Shown: positions 49,712 to 58,618 of the stretch, in pieces
Layout of the letters: each line of letters starts with the position of its first letter
How positions within the stretch are numbered: the first letter of the stretch is position 1
From: Candidatus Limosilactobacillus intestinigallinarum
GTDB taxonomy: Bacteria > Bacillota > Bacilli > Lactobacillales > Lactobacillaceae
Direction of reading: 5' to 3'
NCBI GenBank assembly: GCA_019117285.1
Contig: DXAA01000017.1
Location: 45,905 to 109,904, forward strand
DNA: 64,000 nt
The notes under the pieces: generated by a model
The model's input: the letters and a program-made list of their open reading frames with translations, nothing else
Database searches by the model: none
Told to the model about the DNA's origin: nothing
Translations under genes and position numbers: made by a program

Positions 49712-49923
49712 GGCAGTTATCCGAAAAACAAAATTTGCATGAAACTATTATTTATTTGACTTTTATTCGCAAAGTTCATATTTAAACGATAAATATCGTT
49801 TTAAAAGCTATTTAAGTTCGTAATTCATTTTAAAAACGGTTGATTTAAATAATATTGTTCGTTATTATAGAGCCACGTTCGAACGGTTGTCTGTTAACGA
49901 GAAGTTTCAAAGGAGCGTTTTAA
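49712..49923 (+). promoter_or_regulatory. A+T-rich leader of ribB
   Basis: Two palindromes are visible: AACGATAAATATCGTT (49788-49803) and CGTTCGAACG (49876-49885). A TTATTATAG near 49862 is a possible -10. No FMN riboswitch core (AGGATATGAGG-type) is present. Confidence 0.4.
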
Positions 49924-50580
49924 ATGAATTTTGCAACTGTTGAAGAAGGACTTACTCAATTGCGCAATGGTGGTTTCATTATTCTAGCTGATAACGAGGA
50001 CCGAGAAAACGAGGGGGACCTGGTTGCCCTGGGGGAAGGCATTACCCCGGCGACCGTCCACACCATGTTGAAGGAAGCCAACGGTCTTATGTGTGTGCCC
50101 ATGACTACGGCACATGCCCATCAACTGGGTTTTACCAAGATGGTCGAACACAGTACCGACCCTAACCAGACCCCATTTATGGTCACCGCCGATGGGACAT
50201 TTGAAGCCACCGGTGTGACGACTGGGGTATCCGCCTTCGACCGGGCGGCAACGATTAACCAGATTGCCAAAAGCGATGCTAAGGCAAGTGACTTCAACCA
50301 TCCGGGTCACATTCAACCCCTGTACGCACAGCCGCGGGGACTCCGCGATCGGATTGGTCACACCGAGGCAGCCGTTGACCTGGCCTTCTTGGCAGGCAAG
50401 GCGCCGGTGGCGGTCATCATTGAAGTCCTGAAGGATGATGGTCACATGGCCCGACGCGATGATCTGGCGAAGTTGGCCCAGCGGTTGGATGTTCCTTTCA
50501 TGACCATCCAAGAGATCATTGACTACCTGGACCGTCACCACATCGACAGCGCCGCGGATGTCCAGTCAGTTAAGGACTAA
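49924..50580 (+). CDS. ribB: 3,4-dihydroxy-2-butanone-4-phosphate synthase
   Basis: The 218-residue protein has the RibB signature DNEDRENEGDLVALGEGITP (acidic metal loop) and the GVTTGVSAFDRAATI and HPGHIQPLYAQPRGLRDRIGHTEA motifs. In most Firmicutes the domain is fused to RibA; here it stands alone, ending at 218 residues as in free-standing RibB. It converts ribulose 5-phosphate to the four-carbon riboflavin precursor. No other rib gene is in the window. Confidence 0.9.
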   Translation: MNFATVEEGLTQLRNGGFIILADNEDRENEGDLVALGEGITPATVHTMLKEANGLMCVPMTTAHAHQLGFTKMVEHSTDPNQTPFMVTADGTFEATGVTTGVSAFDRAATINQIAKSDAKASDFNHPGHIQPLYAQPRGLRDRIGHTEAAVDLAFLAGKAPVAVIIEVLKDDGHMARRDDLAKLAQRLDVPFMTIQEIIDYLDRHHIDSAADVQSVKD

Positions 50581-50607
50581 TCACATCTAAAATCGTTACG
50601 CTTCAGA

Positions 50608-50658
50608 AATAATAAATGGGACCGGTGAGCAGGTGGCTCAACCGATCCCATTATTTTT
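50608..50658. terminator. bidirectional terminator
   Basis: AATAATAAATGGGACCGGT pairs with ACCGATCCCATTATTTTTA (few mismatches). It serves ribB and the convergent gene at 50657. Confidence 0.8.
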
Positions 50659-50971
50659 ATAAAATGAATTTGAAGATGATCGCCAGGACAGTCGCCAGGA
50701 TCCCTAGGGCGACGGCGTACCAGCGGTGGCGTTCGTTGCTGGTGGCGGTCACCGCGCGGTAGACGTAGCCGCCAGTGATAGCGATCAGGGCCAGGATGGT
50801 GATCAACATCAGCCAGAACTGGCCGTCTTCCGGCAGGTTGTCGTAGAGGTTGGCGTAGAAGACCACCGCCCCGATGTACATCACAAAGGCGTAGCCGTAG
50901 TTGTCCTGGTGGAAGTTGCGTCCCAGAAAGTAGAGAAAGCCGATTAGCAGGATGATGCTAATGATAATCAT
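50657..50971 (-). CDS. small membrane protein, three helices
   Basis: The start is ATG 50971 or TTG 50977, behind AGAAGGAAAT; the longer frame to 51022 is unlikely. The 104-residue protein has hydrophobic segments IIISIILLIGFLYFLG, YAFVMYIGAVVFYANLY and FWLMLITILALIAITGGYVY, with a further C-terminal helix (YAVALGILATVLAIIFKFIL). No family is recognised. Confidence 0.6.
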   Translation of the reverse strand: MIIISIILLIGFLYFLGRNFHQDNYGYAFVMYIGAVVFYANLYDNLPEDGQFWLMLITILALIAITGGYVYRAVTATSNERHRWYAVALGILATVLAIIFKFIL

Positions 50972-51134
50972 GGTCAAGGTAATTTCCTTCTTTGTGTGGA
51001 TTGATACTTTTATTATAGTCACTTTCCCCAGAAATGAAAATTAAGGTTTAAGAGAAACTGAACTTTGTGAAAAAACGGTGACCGGGGGTCCAAAGTGTGT
51101 CATACTTGAAGAAAACGACGAGGAGGAAATCACG

Positions 51135-51941
51135 ATGCGCAAACCATTTATTGCGGCCAACTGGAAGATGCACAAGACCGTGGCGGAGTCGGTGAAGTTC
51201 GTCAACGCGATCAAGAATAAGCTGCCTGACCCGGACAAGATTGAGGTGGGGATCGCGCCCCAGGCCTTTTCACTCTACAGTATGAAGCAGGCGGCGGGCA
51301 AGTCCGGCCTGCAGATCATCGCCCAGAACGCCGCGGCCGAGTACTCCGGCCCCTACACCGGGGAGCTGAGCCTGCGCGGGCTCAAGGACCTCGGCGCCAA
51401 CTACGCCATGCTCGGCCACATCGAGCGGCGGCGGCTCTTCGGTGAAAATAACGCGGCCGTCAACCAGAAGGTCAAAGCGGCCCTCCAGATGGACATCACG
51501 CCGATCATCTGTACCGACGAGACGATGGTCCAAAAGGAGGTCAACGGGGAGATCCACTACGTCTTCCAGCAGCTGATGAGCGTCCTGCACGGGGTGTCTT
51601 TGGACCAGATCAAGCGGGTTGTCATTTCCTACGAGCCATCCTGGGCGGTCGGTGTCGGCCAGCACGCCAACGCCACCCTGGCCGAGGAAGGCTGTCGGAT
51701 GATTCGGCGGACGATTGCTGACAACTACACCTACGAGATCGCCGACAAGATCCGGATCCTCTACGGGGGTAGTGTCAACCCCGGCAACATCAAGGAGATC
51801 ATGGCCAAGCCGGACATCGACGGGGTCCTGATCGGTCGGGCCAGCCTCGACGTCGACAACTTCTTGAAGATGGTCAACTACGCCGAAAGTGAGGAAGCCA
51901 GCCTGAACAAGGCGGCCAAGCAAGGTAAGAATGACAAGTAA
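51135..51941 (+). CDS. triosephosphate isomerase homologue, divergent
   Basis: ATG 51135 lies behind GAGGAGGAAA. The 268-residue protein keeps the catalytic Lys11 (AANWKMHK), His95 (LGHIERRRLFGE) and Glu167 (YEPSWAVGVG), and the phosphate loop LYGGSVNPGNI. Ile96 replaces the almost invariant Ser of GHSERR, and EPSWA replaces EPVWAIGTG. It is longer than usual, with an acidic/basic C-terminal tail. It is not in a gap-pgk-tpi cluster and overlaps an MFS exporter gene, so it is probably a second TIM paralogue with altered kinetics or another substrate. Confidence 0.8.
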   Translation: MRKPFIAANWKMHKTVAESVKFVNAIKNKLPDPDKIEVGIAPQAFSLYSMKQAAGKSGLQIIAQNAAAEYSGPYTGELSLRGLKDLGANYAMLGHIERRRLFGENNAAVNQKVKAALQMDITPIICTDETMVQKEVNGEIHYVFQQLMSVLHGVSLDQIKRVVISYEPSWAVGVGQHANATLAEEGCRMIRRTIADNYTYEIADKIRILYGGSVNPGNIKEIMAKPDIDGVLIGRASLDVDNFLKMVNYAESEEASLNKAAKQGKNDK

Positions 51942-53334
51942 TATCCAGCCGCGCCTCCTGCTGGAGATCATCGCGGTGGGGATCCTGGCCTTCGCCGGGG
52001 TCCTGACGAAGACGGCGGCCAACGTGGCGTTTCCAGCCATGATGGCCGCCTTTCGTGTTGACCTGGGGACCATCCAGTGGGTGACCAGCGCTTACATGCT
52101 GACGGCCACCCTGGTGATCCCGCTGTCCGCCTACCTCCAGCGTAACTTCACCAATCGGGCCCTCTTCCTGGTCGCTAGCCTCCTCTTCACGGCGGGGACC
52201 GGTCTGATCACGGTGGCCCCCAGCCTGGCCCTGGTCCTGCTCGGCCGGGTCGTCCAGGGGGGCGGCAACGGGATTGCCATCCCCCTGATGTTCAACATCA
52301 TCCTGGCTGAGGTCCCACCAGTTCAGCGGGGGATGATGATGGGGGTCGGGACCCTGATCACGGCGACGGCCGGGGCAATCGGGCCAACCTATGGCGGGTT
52401 GTTGGTCGACCGGTGGGGCTGGCGGATGATCTTCCTCGCCCTCCTGCCCCTGCTGGTCGGTTCCCTCTTGCTCGGCCTGGTCACCATCCACGGGCCGCGG
52501 CCGAATGCCCGTCAGCACTTTGCTGTCTTCGACTATGGCCTCCTGTCCCTGGGCCTTCTTTCAATCCTGCTGGCCCAAAACGGCCTGGGGAAGGCGACGG
52601 CGGCGGTCAGCCTGGCCGAATACGTGGTTGGGCTGGTCAGCCTGGCCATGTTTGCCTACCGGAGCACCCACACGGCGACCCCGGTCCTCAAGCTGGGGAT
52701 CTTCAAGAACGCCTCCTTCACCTGGCTGGCCCTGACCTACTTCACCACCTTCATGGTCTTTCTGAGCATGTCCTTTGTCATGCCCAACGCCGTCCAGCTG
52801 GTCCTGGGGCAGGGGAGCATGATCGCCGGACTGGCGGTCCTGCCCGGGGCCGCGGCGGCCGCCATCCTCTCCCCGGTCAGTGGCCACCTGCTTGACCGCT
52901 TCGGTGCCCGGCGGCCGATCATCGGCGGGGCCGGCTTGATGCTGGTCGGGATGGTGATCTTTGCCCTCCTGGGGAGTCGGCTCCGGCTCTGGCAGCTGGT
53001 CGGAACCTACCTGGTGATGATGGTCGGCCTGGGCCTGTGCGCCAGCAACATCATGACCTGTTCACTGGACGGCCTGACCAAGGACCAGCAGGCGGCGGGT
53101 AACGCCGTCCTCAACACCCTCCAGCAGTTTGCCGGAGCGTTTGGGACCTCGCTGAGTGCCCTGATTATTGACCGGGCCCAGCGCCAGTCCGGCCTGAGCG
53201 TGTCCCTGACGACCGCCTATGGAATGCAGGAGATTTTCCTCCTGTTTAGTGGCATAATAGTAATCGAGTTAATTATTTTGACGGTGGTCCTGTCCCGCAG
53301 ACAGACGCCACCGGACGGGAGTGAGTTTTTATGA
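51931..53334 (+). CDS. MFS drug/solute exporter (DHA2 type)
   Basis: The start overlaps the TIM stop by 11 nt. The 467-residue protein has about 14 membrane helices. Motifs are FPAMMAAFRVDLGTIQWVTS, LLGRVVQGGGNGIAIPLMFN (motif C-like region of DHA2 proteins) and AIGPTYGGLLVDRWGWRMIF. Members export drugs or metabolites by proton antiport. Co-transcription with a TIM-like and a GNAT gene hints at a linked but unknown substrate. Confidence 0.85.
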   Translation: MTSNIQPRLLLEIIAVGILAFAGVLTKTAANVAFPAMMAAFRVDLGTIQWVTSAYMLTATLVIPLSAYLQRNFTNRALFLVASLLFTAGTGLITVAPSLALVLLGRVVQGGGNGIAIPLMFNIILAEVPPVQRGMMMGVGTLITATAGAIGPTYGGLLVDRWGWRMIFLALLPLLVGSLLLGLVTIHGPRPNARQHFAVFDYGLLSLGLLSILLAQNGLGKATAAVSLAEYVVGLVSLAMFAYRSTHTATPVLKLGIFKNASFTWLALTYFTTFMVFLSMSFVMPNAVQLVLGQGSMIAGLAVLPGAAAAAILSPVSGHLLDRFGARRPIIGGAGLMLVGMVIFALLGSRLRLWQLVGTYLVMMVGLGLCASNIMTCSLDGLTKDQQAAGNAVLNTLQQFAGAFGTSLSALIIDRAQRQSGLSVSLTTAYGMQEIFLLFSGIIVIELIILTVVLSRRQTPPDGSEFL

Positions 53335-53876
53335 AGATGAAAAAAGCAACAATGGCGGACCTGGACACCATCCTGGCGATCCTGCGCAACGGCCGGGACC
53401 AACTGGCTGAGCGCGGGGTCGACCAGTGGCAGGGGGACTACCCGAATGTCCAGCACATCAAGGAGGACATCGAACACGGCTATGCCTACCTGGCCCAGTC
53501 CAACGATGACCTGACCGTCGGCACCCTGGCGATTGTCGACGCGCCGGACCACTTCTACGACGACCTGGACGGGCAGTGGTTGATGGAAACGGAGGACTAC
53601 GTGGTGATCCACCGGGTTGCCATCCACTCTGACCACGCCGGCAAGGGCTACGCCTCCAAACTCTTCATCCACATGCTGGACTACCTGGAGGAACACCGGC
53701 CGACGATCAAGTCGATCCGGATCAGCACGAATGAAAATAACCAGGCGATGCAGCACGTGATTGCCAAGAACGGCTTCACCAAGGTGGGGACCCTGCACGG
53801 TGCCTTCCGGCCGCAGGAGCTCTCCTACGTCTACGAGCTCCTGGTGCCGAGTACTAACCCGCACCCACAAGCATAG
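53331..53876 (+). CDS. GNAT-family N-acetyltransferase, copy 1
   Basis: The ATG overlaps the MFS stop (ATGA). The 181-residue protein has the acetyl-CoA loop HRVAIHSDHAGKGYASKLFI (motif A, Q/RxxGxG/A-like) and ENNQAMQHVIAKNGFTKVGT. The substrate is unknown. The protein is about two-thirds identical by eye to the one at 63227, sharing RDQLA-RG-DQWQGDYPNV and the region around HRVAIHS. Confidence 0.85.
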   Translation: MKMKKATMADLDTILAILRNGRDQLAERGVDQWQGDYPNVQHIKEDIEHGYAYLAQSNDDLTVGTLAIVDAPDHFYDDLDGQWLMETEDYVVIHRVAIHSDHAGKGYASKLFIHMLDYLEEHRPTIKSIRISTNENNQAMQHVIAKNGFTKVGTLHGAFRPQELSYVYELLVPSTNPHPQA

Positions 53877-53888
53877 GGGGGAGGCCAA

Positions 53889-54644
53889 ATGATGAAAACA
53901 CGCAAACAACTAAAGACTGAGGCCCGCGAACTGCTGGCGGGCAACTGGCTGACTGCCATCGAGCTGAACATCGTGCCGGTGGTCTGCCAGGTGATCACTG
54001 GGGTCGTGATCACCGGGATGGTCGCCGGGTTGACCTACTACTTCACCCGGATCAACCCGGTCATGCCCGGGGACTTCTCGGCGGAGGTCGGCAGCAACAA
54101 CAGCGCCAGCTCCGGCCAGTCCTTCATCGGCGACCTGATCACCACCTACCTCCTGCTGAGTGTCGACTTTGCCCTGATCGACTGGGTTCGGACTAAAGTG
54201 GCCACCAAGACCCCGTTCAAGGACGCCTTCCAGACGATCTCCGGCAAGTACATCCTGCCGGTCTTCGTTCTCTATGTCATCCAGCGGGTCCTGGTCTTCC
54301 TCTGGTCGCTGCTGCTGTTCATCCCAGGGGTTATCAAGGCCTTCGCCTACTCCCAGACCTTCTACATCTACAAGGACGTCAAGGAGCAGGGCGGCGATAC
54401 CGACCGTAGCTACTTCGACTACGTGACTATGAGCCGGCAGCTGATGAACGGTCACAAGTGGGAGCTGTTTGTCCTCCGGCTGAGCTTTCTGGGCTGGGAC
54501 ATCCTCGGCGTCCTGACCGCCGGGATCGGCTTCATCTGGATCACGCCTTACAAGCAGATGACCTACATGAACTACTACGTCTCCCTGGTCGGTGACCGCT
54601 ACCATGAGTGGGGCCAGCAGGCTGACGTTGCAGAAATTAAATAA
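53889..54644 (+). CDS. DUF975 family membrane protein
   Basis: The start is ATG 53889 (or 53892) behind GGGGGGAGG. The 251-residue protein begins MMKTRKQLKTEARELLAGNW, the typical DUF975 opening (R-xLKxxAK--L-G-W). It has about five to six membrane helices, including LFIPGVIKAFAYSQTFYIY, the conserved GI-xxxxYS-xxY core. The YSxTFYIYKD and LMNGHKWELFVLRLSFLGWD motifs are family-typical. The function is not known. Confidence 0.85.
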   Translation: MMKTRKQLKTEARELLAGNWLTAIELNIVPVVCQVITGVVITGMVAGLTYYFTRINPVMPGDFSAEVGSNNSASSGQSFIGDLITTYLLLSVDFALIDWVRTKVATKTPFKDAFQTISGKYILPVFVLYVIQRVLVFLWSLLLFIPGVIKAFAYSQTFYIYKDVKEQGGDTDRSYFDYVTMSRQLMNGHKWELFVLRLSFLGWDILGVLTAGIGFIWITPYKQMTYMNYYVSLVGDRYHEWGQQADVAEIK

Positions 54645-54659
54645 AGTAAATAGATTAAA

Positions 54660-54703
54660 ATAATCCGCTGATTTTGCCCGGTGCAAGGTCAGCGGACTTT
54701 TCG
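54660..54703. terminator. terminator after the DUF975 gene
   Basis: AATCCGCTGA pairs with TCAGCGGACTT and is followed by TTCG; the A+T-rich DNA after it carries no gene up to 54860. Confidence 0.6.
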
Positions 54704-54860
54704 TTTGGTGTGTGGGAATCGGGGAATTCGGAATTACTAAATTACCCTACTAGTTCAAATTTACTTTAACTAAATTTAAAAACTAAACTCAAATAAAAAA
54801 GAAACTAACCCACCAGTCAGTTCCTCATAAAATATGTTTACTTGAGCCTGCTTATCAATA

Positions 54861-55775
54861 CTAAAGTGTTTGAGCGAGAGCGGGGTGTTCTTGCCAGTTA
54901 TCTGGAAACCCTAGAGCATCTAAAATGATGTTAATATCAATTGATTTAACCTTATGATTAAGGTTCCTTATTCGCTTTCGAATAGTATTACTTAGAATAC
55001 AGTATTCTGTTTTACTGAGAAAACACTGTAACGAGATAAACGTAGAATAAACACTTTTCCTTGTGCCATTTTCGTTAGTAATATTGTTTAAACTATGGAA
55101 CTGCTGAAGATAGGTGACGTCTGAACGACATTCAAACTTTAGTAGGCGTTTATTATGTGCGCAAATGTTCCTTGTTTCGTGTATATTTTTAATGAAAGAG
55201 TTCATAATTTCGACGGGAAATGCACTGTCAAAGCCTGGTACGTTATCCTGGATAAAGCCAATACAGTCAACCGCAATTTTATTTTGTACACTATGGGGAA
55301 GATCTCTGATAAAAGCACGTAATGTTCCGAAGTCAAAGAAATCGACAAGTACCCATATGGGCACATCATTGTGGGTATGAATATTGTGATAAATTGTATT
55401 GTTGTTATATTTACAGTTACTGCTTAAAATTTGAGATAGTTTTGAAATTAACTTCCAGTCGTAGTTAAGCTTTTCACGATCATAGTTTCCTATATTGAGA
55501 TATCCATATTTTTCATTTTGGCTTATTTCTGCAAATCGATAAGCAGCAATAGATTTTAGATGATGCTCAGCATTCAAGATCCCATCCAGAAGAATTTGCT
55601 TAATCTCTTTATCAAACCAGTAAAGCTCACGAATTTCGTCAAAAGAGGCACCAGGTATGAAATGATTTTCCCTATCTTGGGTGAACGAACTCGGCCATAA
55701 ATGACCGAGTTCGTTCACAAAATACAAATAGTGTTCCAAATATTGGTCAACCACAAAAGGGAACGAGCGGCACAA
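54861..55775 (-). CDS. Abi-family (Abi_2) abortive-infection-like protein, 5' end doubtful
   Basis: The frame has FIPGASFDEIRELYWFDKEI, KQILLDGILNAEHHLKSIAA, VPIWVLVDFFDFGTLRAFIR and NIHETRNICAHNKRLLKF, the HEPN-like R-x-x-x-AH motif of Abi_2 proteins. These act in phage abortive infection in lactic acid bacteria. The usual N-terminal 40 residues or so (LKxRGL...YYR-x-GY) are absent. The first codons (TTG or GTG starts) run through a terminator hairpin and a perfect inverted repeat. It is strikingly A+T-rich against its G+C-rich neighbours, so it was probably acquired and then 5'-truncated. Activity is uncertain. Confidence 0.65.
   Translation of the reverse strand: MCRSFPFVVDQYLEHYLYFVNELGHLWPSSFTQDRENHFIPGASFDEIRELYWFDKEIKQILLDGILNAEHHLKSIAAYRFAEISQNEKYGYLNIGNYDREKLNYDWKLISKLSQILSSNCKYNNNTIYHNIHTHNDVPIWVLVDFFDFGTLRAFIRDLPHSVQNKIAVDCIGFIQDNVPGFDSAFPVEIMNSFIKNIHETRNICAHNKRLLKFECRSDVTYLQQFHSLNNITNENGTRKSVYSTFISLQCFLSKTEYCILSNTIRKRIRNLNHKVKSIDINIILDALGFPDNWQEHPALAQTL
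55681..55718. repeat. perfect 14-bp inverted repeat in the Abi gene start
   Basis: GTGAACGAACTCGG (55681-55694) and CCGAGTTCGTTCAC (55705-55718) are exact inverted repeats around a 10-nt loop. They lie inside the first codons of the Abi-type frame. Confidence 0.8.
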
Positions 55776-55790
55776 CCCTCGTTCCCTTTT
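55755..55790 (-). terminator. terminator of the rqcH gene
   Basis: AAAAGGGAACGAG pairs perfectly with CTCGTTCCCTTTT around a 10-nt loop. It lies about 60 nt after the rqcH stop and also overlaps the proposed start of the Abi-family frame. Confidence 0.75.
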
Positions 55791-55846
55791 AATTACAACT
55801 ATAGAACATTTATTAGCGAACTAATATTGAACGGACAAGTACTCCA

Positions 55847-57529
55847 TTAATCCGCGAGCTTATGCGGGGTAACGTATAATGTTTTTTGCCCCGTGAAAGT
55901 AACGAAGCCCGGCTTGGCGCCGTTGGGCTTGTGGAGGCGCTTGACCGGCAGGTAGTCAACCGGGACGTTGTCGGAGTCGCGGCCCTTGGAGAAGTAGGCC
56001 GCCAGCTGGGCCGCCTCCAGGATCGTTTGCTCGCTGGGGTTGGTCGACCGGATAACGACGTGGGAGCCCGGGATGTCCTTGACGTGGAGCCAGATCTCGT
56101 TCTTGTTGGCGGTTTTGAAGCTTAGCCGGTCGTTCTGCAGGTTGTTCTTGCCGACCAGGACCAGGGTGCCATCGCTGGTGTGGAACTGCTCGGGCTTGCT
56201 GAGACGGACCTTGCGCCGCTTCTTGCTCTTCTGCTTCTTGCTCTTGATGTAGCCCTGCTGCTGCAGCTCCAGCCGGATCTCCTGGATGTCGGCCGGGGAG
56301 GCGAGGTCGATCTGGTTCTGGATGTTCTCGAAGTAGGCGATCTCGTCCTGGGTCAGCTTCATCTGCTCGTTGACGTGGGCGACCGAGGCCTTCAGCTTAT
56401 CGTACTTGGTGAAGTACTTCTGGGCGTTGCGCGATGGCGACAGCTCCGGGGCCAGCTTGATCTTCAGCGGCTTGTTGTCGTCGTAGAAGTTCGGCAGGGT
56501 GATCTCGGTCATGCCCGGCTTGAGCTTGCCCAGGTAGGTGGTCAGGATCTCACCGCGGATCCGGTAGCGGTCGGCGGCGTCCGCGTCGGCCAGCTGCTGG
56601 TTGAACTTCTTGACCTTGCGCCGGTCCTTCTTCAGCTCGTTTTTGATCACCTTGATGACCTGGCCGGCTAGCTCCTTGGATCGGTCCTGCTGGGCTTTCT
56701 GAGCATAGTAGCTGTCGAGTAATTCGGACAGAGTGGTGAAATGCTGGAGGTCGTCTTCCTGGGCCGCGGCCGGTGGGAAGGCCATGAATGACTTCTTCTT
56801 ACCGTTGATAATCACCGGGTCGGGATTGTCGAAGTGCTGGATGAACTGTTGGTAGGTGGTTGGCAGGTGGTCGCTGGCCAAGAGGCGGTTGGCGAGGTCG
56901 CGGGCTGTGTCGCGGCCCAGCCCCTCGTAACCCTGCTGGAGCTGGCGGGCCAGTTCCTGGGGGTCCTGGTACTGCCGGACCAGGTCACTGTAGAGCTGGT
57001 TGGGTAGGTAGGGGTTGAGCTTATCCTGCTTGGGCGGCATCACGAAGGTCGCCCCCGGCAGGAGGAGGCGAACCCGGTTCTGGTCGGAGCCGACGTGCTT
57101 GACCGTGTCGATGATCTTGCCGGTCTTCTGGTTGACCAGGGAGATGTTACTGTGGCGGGCCATGATCTCGCTGACCAGGACCAATTGCTGGCTATCCCCG
57201 AGTTCGTCACGGGTGTCGAAGGTCAGCTTGATGATCCGGTCATTGCCGACCTGTTCGATTGAGTGGAGGATGGCCCCTTCCAGATACTTGCGGAGAGTCA
57301 TCGTGAAGTTGGTCGGCACGGCCGGGTTGCTGTAGGGGATCGTGGTGATCTGGATCCGCGGGTAGGTCGGGTTGGCAGAGAGCAGGAGGGCGTGGTTGTG
57401 CCGGTGGGCCCGGATTGTGATGATCAGCTCGGCTGGGTAGGGCTGGCTGACCCGGGCGACCCGGCCGGTGGTTAGTGTTTGGTCTAGTTCATGCACCATT
57501 GCATGGGTAAAGAAACCGTCAAAGGACAT
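55847..57529 (-). CDS. rqcH: NFACT protein RqcH (Rqc2 homologue; FbpA family)
   Basis: ATG 57529 (MSFDGFFTHAMVHELDQTLT) lies behind GAAAGGAGCG; the longer frame is not supported. The 560-residue protein has the NFACT-N domain (LSANPTYPRIQITTIPYSNP), helical middle with coiled coil (about 290-430), and the C-terminal NFACT-R domain (SDGTLVLVGKNNLQNDRLSF, IWLHVKDIPGSHVVI). RqcH binds stalled 50S subunits and adds Ala tails to nascent chains. Older annotations call it fibronectin-binding protein A. Confidence 0.9.
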   Translation of the reverse strand: MSFDGFFTHAMVHELDQTLTTGRVARVSQPYPAELIITIRAHRHNHALLLSANPTYPRIQITTIPYSNPAVPTNFTMTLRKYLEGAILHSIEQVGNDRIIKLTFDTRDELGDSQQLVLVSEIMARHSNISLVNQKTGKIIDTVKHVGSDQNRVRLLLPGATFVMPPKQDKLNPYLPNQLYSDLVRQYQDPQELARQLQQGYEGLGRDTARDLANRLLASDHLPTTYQQFIQHFDNPDPVIINGKKKSFMAFPPAAAQEDDLQHFTTLSELLDSYYAQKAQQDRSKELAGQVIKVIKNELKKDRRKVKKFNQQLADADAADRYRIRGEILTTYLGKLKPGMTEITLPNFYDDNKPLKIKLAPELSPSRNAQKYFTKYDKLKASVAHVNEQMKLTQDEIAYFENIQNQIDLASPADIQEIRLELQQQGYIKSKKQKSKKRRKVRLSKPEQFHTSDGTLVLVGKNNLQNDRLSFKTANKNEIWLHVKDIPGSHVVIRSTNPSEQTILEAAQLAAYFSKGRDSDNVPVDYLPVKRLHKPNGAKPGFVTFTGQKTLYVTPHKLAD

Positions 57530-57738
57530 GCAAAGCGCTCCTTTCATTAATATAACGTGCGAAAATGTGCGATAACTATTATAACGTTTTTGCGCGGGAG
57601 TAAACAAGTTTAAGCATTTGTCCAGCAAAATAAGTTGGTTTATACTTCTTCATGTGGTATGCTTCTTGTATTATGTGGATTTTTATCCAGTACTAAGCAA
57701 TTATATTTAATTTATTCAATAAAATGGAGGACGATACA

Positions 57739-58614
57739 ATGAAAATTGCTGTTGTGACCGACAGCACCGCCTACCTCACTCCGGAAGAGGCGGCCGCCAA
57801 TCATATTCACGTTGTCCCAATTCCATTCGTTGTGGACGGTAAGAGTTACCGTGAGGGCGTCGACATCACGACCGAGGAATTCTATCACCTGCTGAAGACA
57901 TCCAGTACCTTTCCCAGCACCTCCCAACCGTCAATTGGTGAAATGATGGAGCTCTACCAAAAGCTGGCTGACGAGGGCTACGACGCCGTCATCAGCATTC
58001 ACCTGGCCAAGTCAATCTCCGGCTTTTTGAACAACATCGCCCAGATCGCCGAGGAGATGAAGGACACCATCAAGATCGTGCCGTTCGACAGCCAGATCAC
58101 CGTCAAGCTGATGGGCATTCTGGCCATCCAGGCGGCCCAGATGGTCGATGCTGGTGACGACCTCGACACGATCATCGCCAAGCTGACCCAGCTACGGGAC
58201 ACGATCAACGAGGTCTTCGTGGTCGACGACCTGCAGAACCTGGTCCGCGGGGGCCGGCTCTCCAATGCCTCTGCCTTTGTTGGTTCGATTTTGAAGATCA
58301 AGCCGCTCCTGAGTTTCCACAATGAACACCACGCTATCGAGGCCTTTGAAAAGGTGCGGTCGATGAAGAAGGCCAAGCTGCGGTGCGAACAGATCTTCAA
58401 GGACGACCTGGCCAAACTGGACTACCCGGTGCGCGGCATTGTCTTTCACGCCAACGCGCCGGAAGCAGGGCAGAAGTGGTTGGAGAAGCTGCAGGGTGAC
58501 TTCCCCGACATCAAGTTTGAGCTGAGCTACTTCGGCCCAGTCATCGGCACCCACCTTGGGCAGGGGGCCCTGGCCCTGGCCTGGATGCAGGATACCGCCA
58601 AGCAGCCGCTGTAA
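57739..58614 (+). CDS. DegV-family fatty-acid-binding protein
   Basis: ATG 57739 follows AATGGAGGACG. The 291-residue protein has the DegV features AVVTDSTAYLTPEEA, SSTFPSTSQPSIGEMMELYQ, ISIHLAKSISGFLNNIAQIA and GPVIGTHLGQGALALAWMQ. DegV/FakB proteins carry fatty acids to FakA kinase for membrane synthesis. The adjacent gene at 58619 is a membrane protein 4 nt downstream, likely co-transcribed. Confidence 0.9.
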   Translation: MKIAVVTDSTAYLTPEEAAANHIHVVPIPFVVDGKSYREGVDITTEEFYHLLKTSSTFPSTSQPSIGEMMELYQKLADEGYDAVISIHLAKSISGFLNNIAQIAEEMKDTIKIVPFDSQITVKLMGILAIQAAQMVDAGDDLDTIIAKLTQLRDTINEVFVVDDLQNLVRGGRLSNASAFVGSILKIKPLLSFHNEHHAIEAFEKVRSMKKAKLRCEQIFKDDLAKLDYPVRGIVFHANAPEAGQKWLEKLQGDFPDIKFELSYFGPVIGTHLGQGALALAWMQDTAKQPL

Positions 58615-58618
58615 GACT

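Noticed and set aside
49712..49923. FMN riboswitch before ribB
   Set aside because: The conserved aptamer segments are absent and the leader is plain A+T-rich DNA with short palindromes.
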